A stretch of DNA of 6,657 bases, taken from the NCBI GenBank assembly GCA_947504795.1, contig CANNJG010000104.1, positions 1 to 6,657 on the forward strand, given 5' to 3'. The DNA comes from Legionellaceae bacterium (GTDB lineage Bacteria; Pseudomonadota; Gammaproteobacteria; Legionellales; Legionellaceae). The notes beneath the pieces were generated by a model. It made no database searches. It saw only the letters and a list, made by a program, of their open reading frames with translations, and was not told the origin of the DNA. This document shows, piece after piece, positions 5,777 through 6,657 of the stretch (its first letter is position 1; each line of letters opens with the position of its first letter). The position numbers were made by a program, and so were the translations under genes.

Positions 5777-6412
5777 TTACATCCCCATAGCGTTTGTCGC
5801 TTGGGGATGATACGCATTGGATAAATGTTCGCGAATGCCATTGAACAGTCGATTGAATTCAACAGGCATGCAATGCATACGCGGTGCGGTGAGTGATAGG
5901 GTGAGTTGCCCAGGAAAGTGACTCATGGCGAAATGGGGGAGCGACGGCCTTCGCATAATGGGTCCATTATAGCCAAAAGGAACGGTGGTCATTTGATGCC
6001 CGATTTCAGCAGCCATAGGAACAGCTATCGAGTCCCCGCCTGACTGGCAGGCTTTTAAGAACTCAGGCCAGGATAAAGTCGTAGGATTTTCAATCAGCAA
6101 GGTGTGGGATAATCCGTTTTCTTTGATGGTGATGCATAAGGGTAATTGTTGAAATACATACCATTGATTGTTTAAAAAACGCCTGGATGCCAGAGGTGAA
6201 TGATTGATCACAGAGAGCATGTGATAGCTCATGAAAATACCAATATTAGGGCGTATATCCCTGTGGATACCAAACGTAGCACTTGCATGAAAGGGGGATA
6301 AATCTAAATTTTGGAATAGTTGAAATCCTCCCCGCGGGACGGTAGGGGCTGCGCAGGGTTGACCTACAAAACGGTCAAGGATATCGTTTAATTTGGAAAT
6401 AATTGTCGCCAT
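5777..6412 (-). CDS. Chloramphenicol-acetyltransferase-fold-like protein, catalytic motif apparently lost
   Basis: I do not recognise this as a named gene. The 211-residue length equals that of chloramphenicol acetyltransferases. The order of elements also fits the CAT/E2 acyltransferase fold: a helix-rich MSYHMLSVINHSP (61-73), a strand region with QWYVFQQLPLCITI (83-96), LSWPEFLKACQ (113-123), SLPHFAMSHF (157-166) and a C-terminal GQLTLSLTAPRMHCMPVEF (168-186). In active members the position after SL(S/T) carries HHxxxDG or DHRxxDG. Here it reads PRMHCMP (177-183), so the catalytic histidine, the aspartate and the glycine are all replaced; His180 is nearby but displaced. It is therefore probably not a standard acetyltransferase, and may be a structural or binding relative. 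No signal peptide or membrane segment is evident. AAGGAG at 6421-6426 lies 8 nt before the ATG. It is the first gene of a two-gene unit with cytochrome c4. The fold assignment was made by eye. Confidence 0.5.
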   Translation of the reverse strand: MATIISKLNDILDRFVGQPCAAPTVPRGGFQLFQNLDLSPFHASATFGIHRDIRPNIGIFMSYHMLSVINHSPLASRRFLNNQWYVFQQLPLCITIKENGLSHTLLIENPTTLSWPEFLKACQSGGDSIAVPMAAEIGHQMTTVPFGYNGPIMRRPSLPHFAMSHFPGQLTLSLTAPRMHCMPVEFNRLFNGIREHLSNAYHPQATNAMGM

Positions 6413-6440
6413 CGATGGTACTCCTTAAAGTGTTTTAAAC

Positions 6441-6468
6441 ATTCTAACAGGCCTGAAGAAAAAGTCGA
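6441..6468 (-). promoter_or_regulatory. Predicted extended -10 promoter of the acyltransferase-like/cytochrome c4 unit
   Basis: On the minus strand, TCGACT (6463-6468, 4 of 6) and TAGAAT (6441-6446, 5 of 6) are 16 bp apart. TG one base before the -10 box gives the extended -10 pattern TGTTAGAAT. Transcription would start near 6434, giving a short leader that contains the AAGGAG ribosome binding site at 6421-6426. Confidence 0.55.
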
Positions 6469-6511
6469 TTATTTTACCTGGACTTCATTTCACGTACTTA
6501 AGTTTTTCAAC

Positions 6512-6657
6512 CTACCTTTCGCACCAATGTAGAAGATTTTTATAATTAGAGTAGTTAATCTCAACTTGTTCAAGGTCCGCTGGCAAGCCATAAATATTTA
6601 AAGCATGTTTGCCAAAGTAAACAATAATACGTTGATGAACTTTTTTAACATTGGTCA
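6512..6657 (-). CDS. C-terminal end of an unidentified protein (5' part beyond the window)
   Basis: The minus strand is open from the right edge for 47 codons and stops at TAG (6512-6514). The peptide starts TNVKKVHQRIIVYFGKHALN, includes YGLPADLEQVEINY and ends LLHWCER. It is basic and aromatic-rich. I recognise no motif and assign no function. An open frame of this length in AT-rich sequence is mildly unlikely by chance, and the other minus frames I checked stop early, so I favour a real gene end. It could also be a remnant. The 99 bp between it and the next gene carry a promoter and no obvious terminator. Confidence 0.45.
   Translation of the reverse strand, partial: TNVKKVHQRIIVYFGKHALNIYGLPADLEQVEINYSNYKNLLHWCER

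Noticed and set aside
6496..6503. Palindrome ACTTAAGT as a terminator for the right-edge gene
   Set aside because: It is only 8 bp, has no loop and is not a GC-rich stem, so chance is enough to explain it.

Overview
The window looks like chromosomal sequence from a gammaproteobacterium, probably of the order Legionellales (Legionella/Coxiella/Aquicella-like). The base composition is moderately AT-rich. The strongest clue is a small secreted protein with a DotI/IcmL-type domain, a family centred on type IVB secretion systems. A diheme cytochrome c4 and a gammaproteobacterial-style GcvT fit the same group. The assignment is inference; no marker gene settles it. I see no tRNA, rRNA, CRISPR array, transposase or insertion-sequence end.

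Layout. (1) Positions 1-1852, minus strand: a tight operon read right to left, made of an icmL-like gene, gcvT and gcvH, the last cut by the window edge. The icmL-like gene overlaps the chosen gcvT start by 23 bp, and gcvT overlaps gcvH by the 4-base ATGA. (2) Positions 1853-2072: a divergent intergenic region with a plausible plus-strand sigma-70 promoter, an 11-nt perfect direct repeat, and short inverted and palindromic elements. (3) Positions 2073-5127, plus strand: a two-gene ABC transporter unit of the NitT/TauT (nitrate/sulfonate/bicarbonate) type, with a fused double permease and an ATPase carrying a C-terminal AAA-associated domain. No substrate-binding protein lies next to it. (4) Positions 5156-6412, minus strand, convergent with the transporter: a chloramphenicol-acetyltransferase-fold-like protein that appears to have lost the catalytic HHxxxDG motif, then a secreted diheme cytochrome c4 starting at GTG 3 nt later. 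A good extended -10 promoter precedes the pair. (5) Positions 6512-6657, minus strand: the C-terminal tail of an unidentified protein entering from beyond the right edge.

How the genes fit together. GcvT and GcvH are the aminomethyltransferase and the lipoyl carrier of glycine cleavage, feeding one-carbon units to tetrahydrofolate. The icmL-like protein has no obvious link to that pathway and may simply share its transcript. The permease and ATPase should form an inner-membrane importer of unknown substrate. Cytochrome c4 carries electrons in the periplasm towards terminal oxidases. The role of its acyltransferase-like operon partner is unknown. The least explained elements are the icmL-like gene fused into the gcv operon, the binding-protein-less transporter with an unclear ATPase start, and the motif-less acyltransferase-like protein coupled to cytochrome c4.
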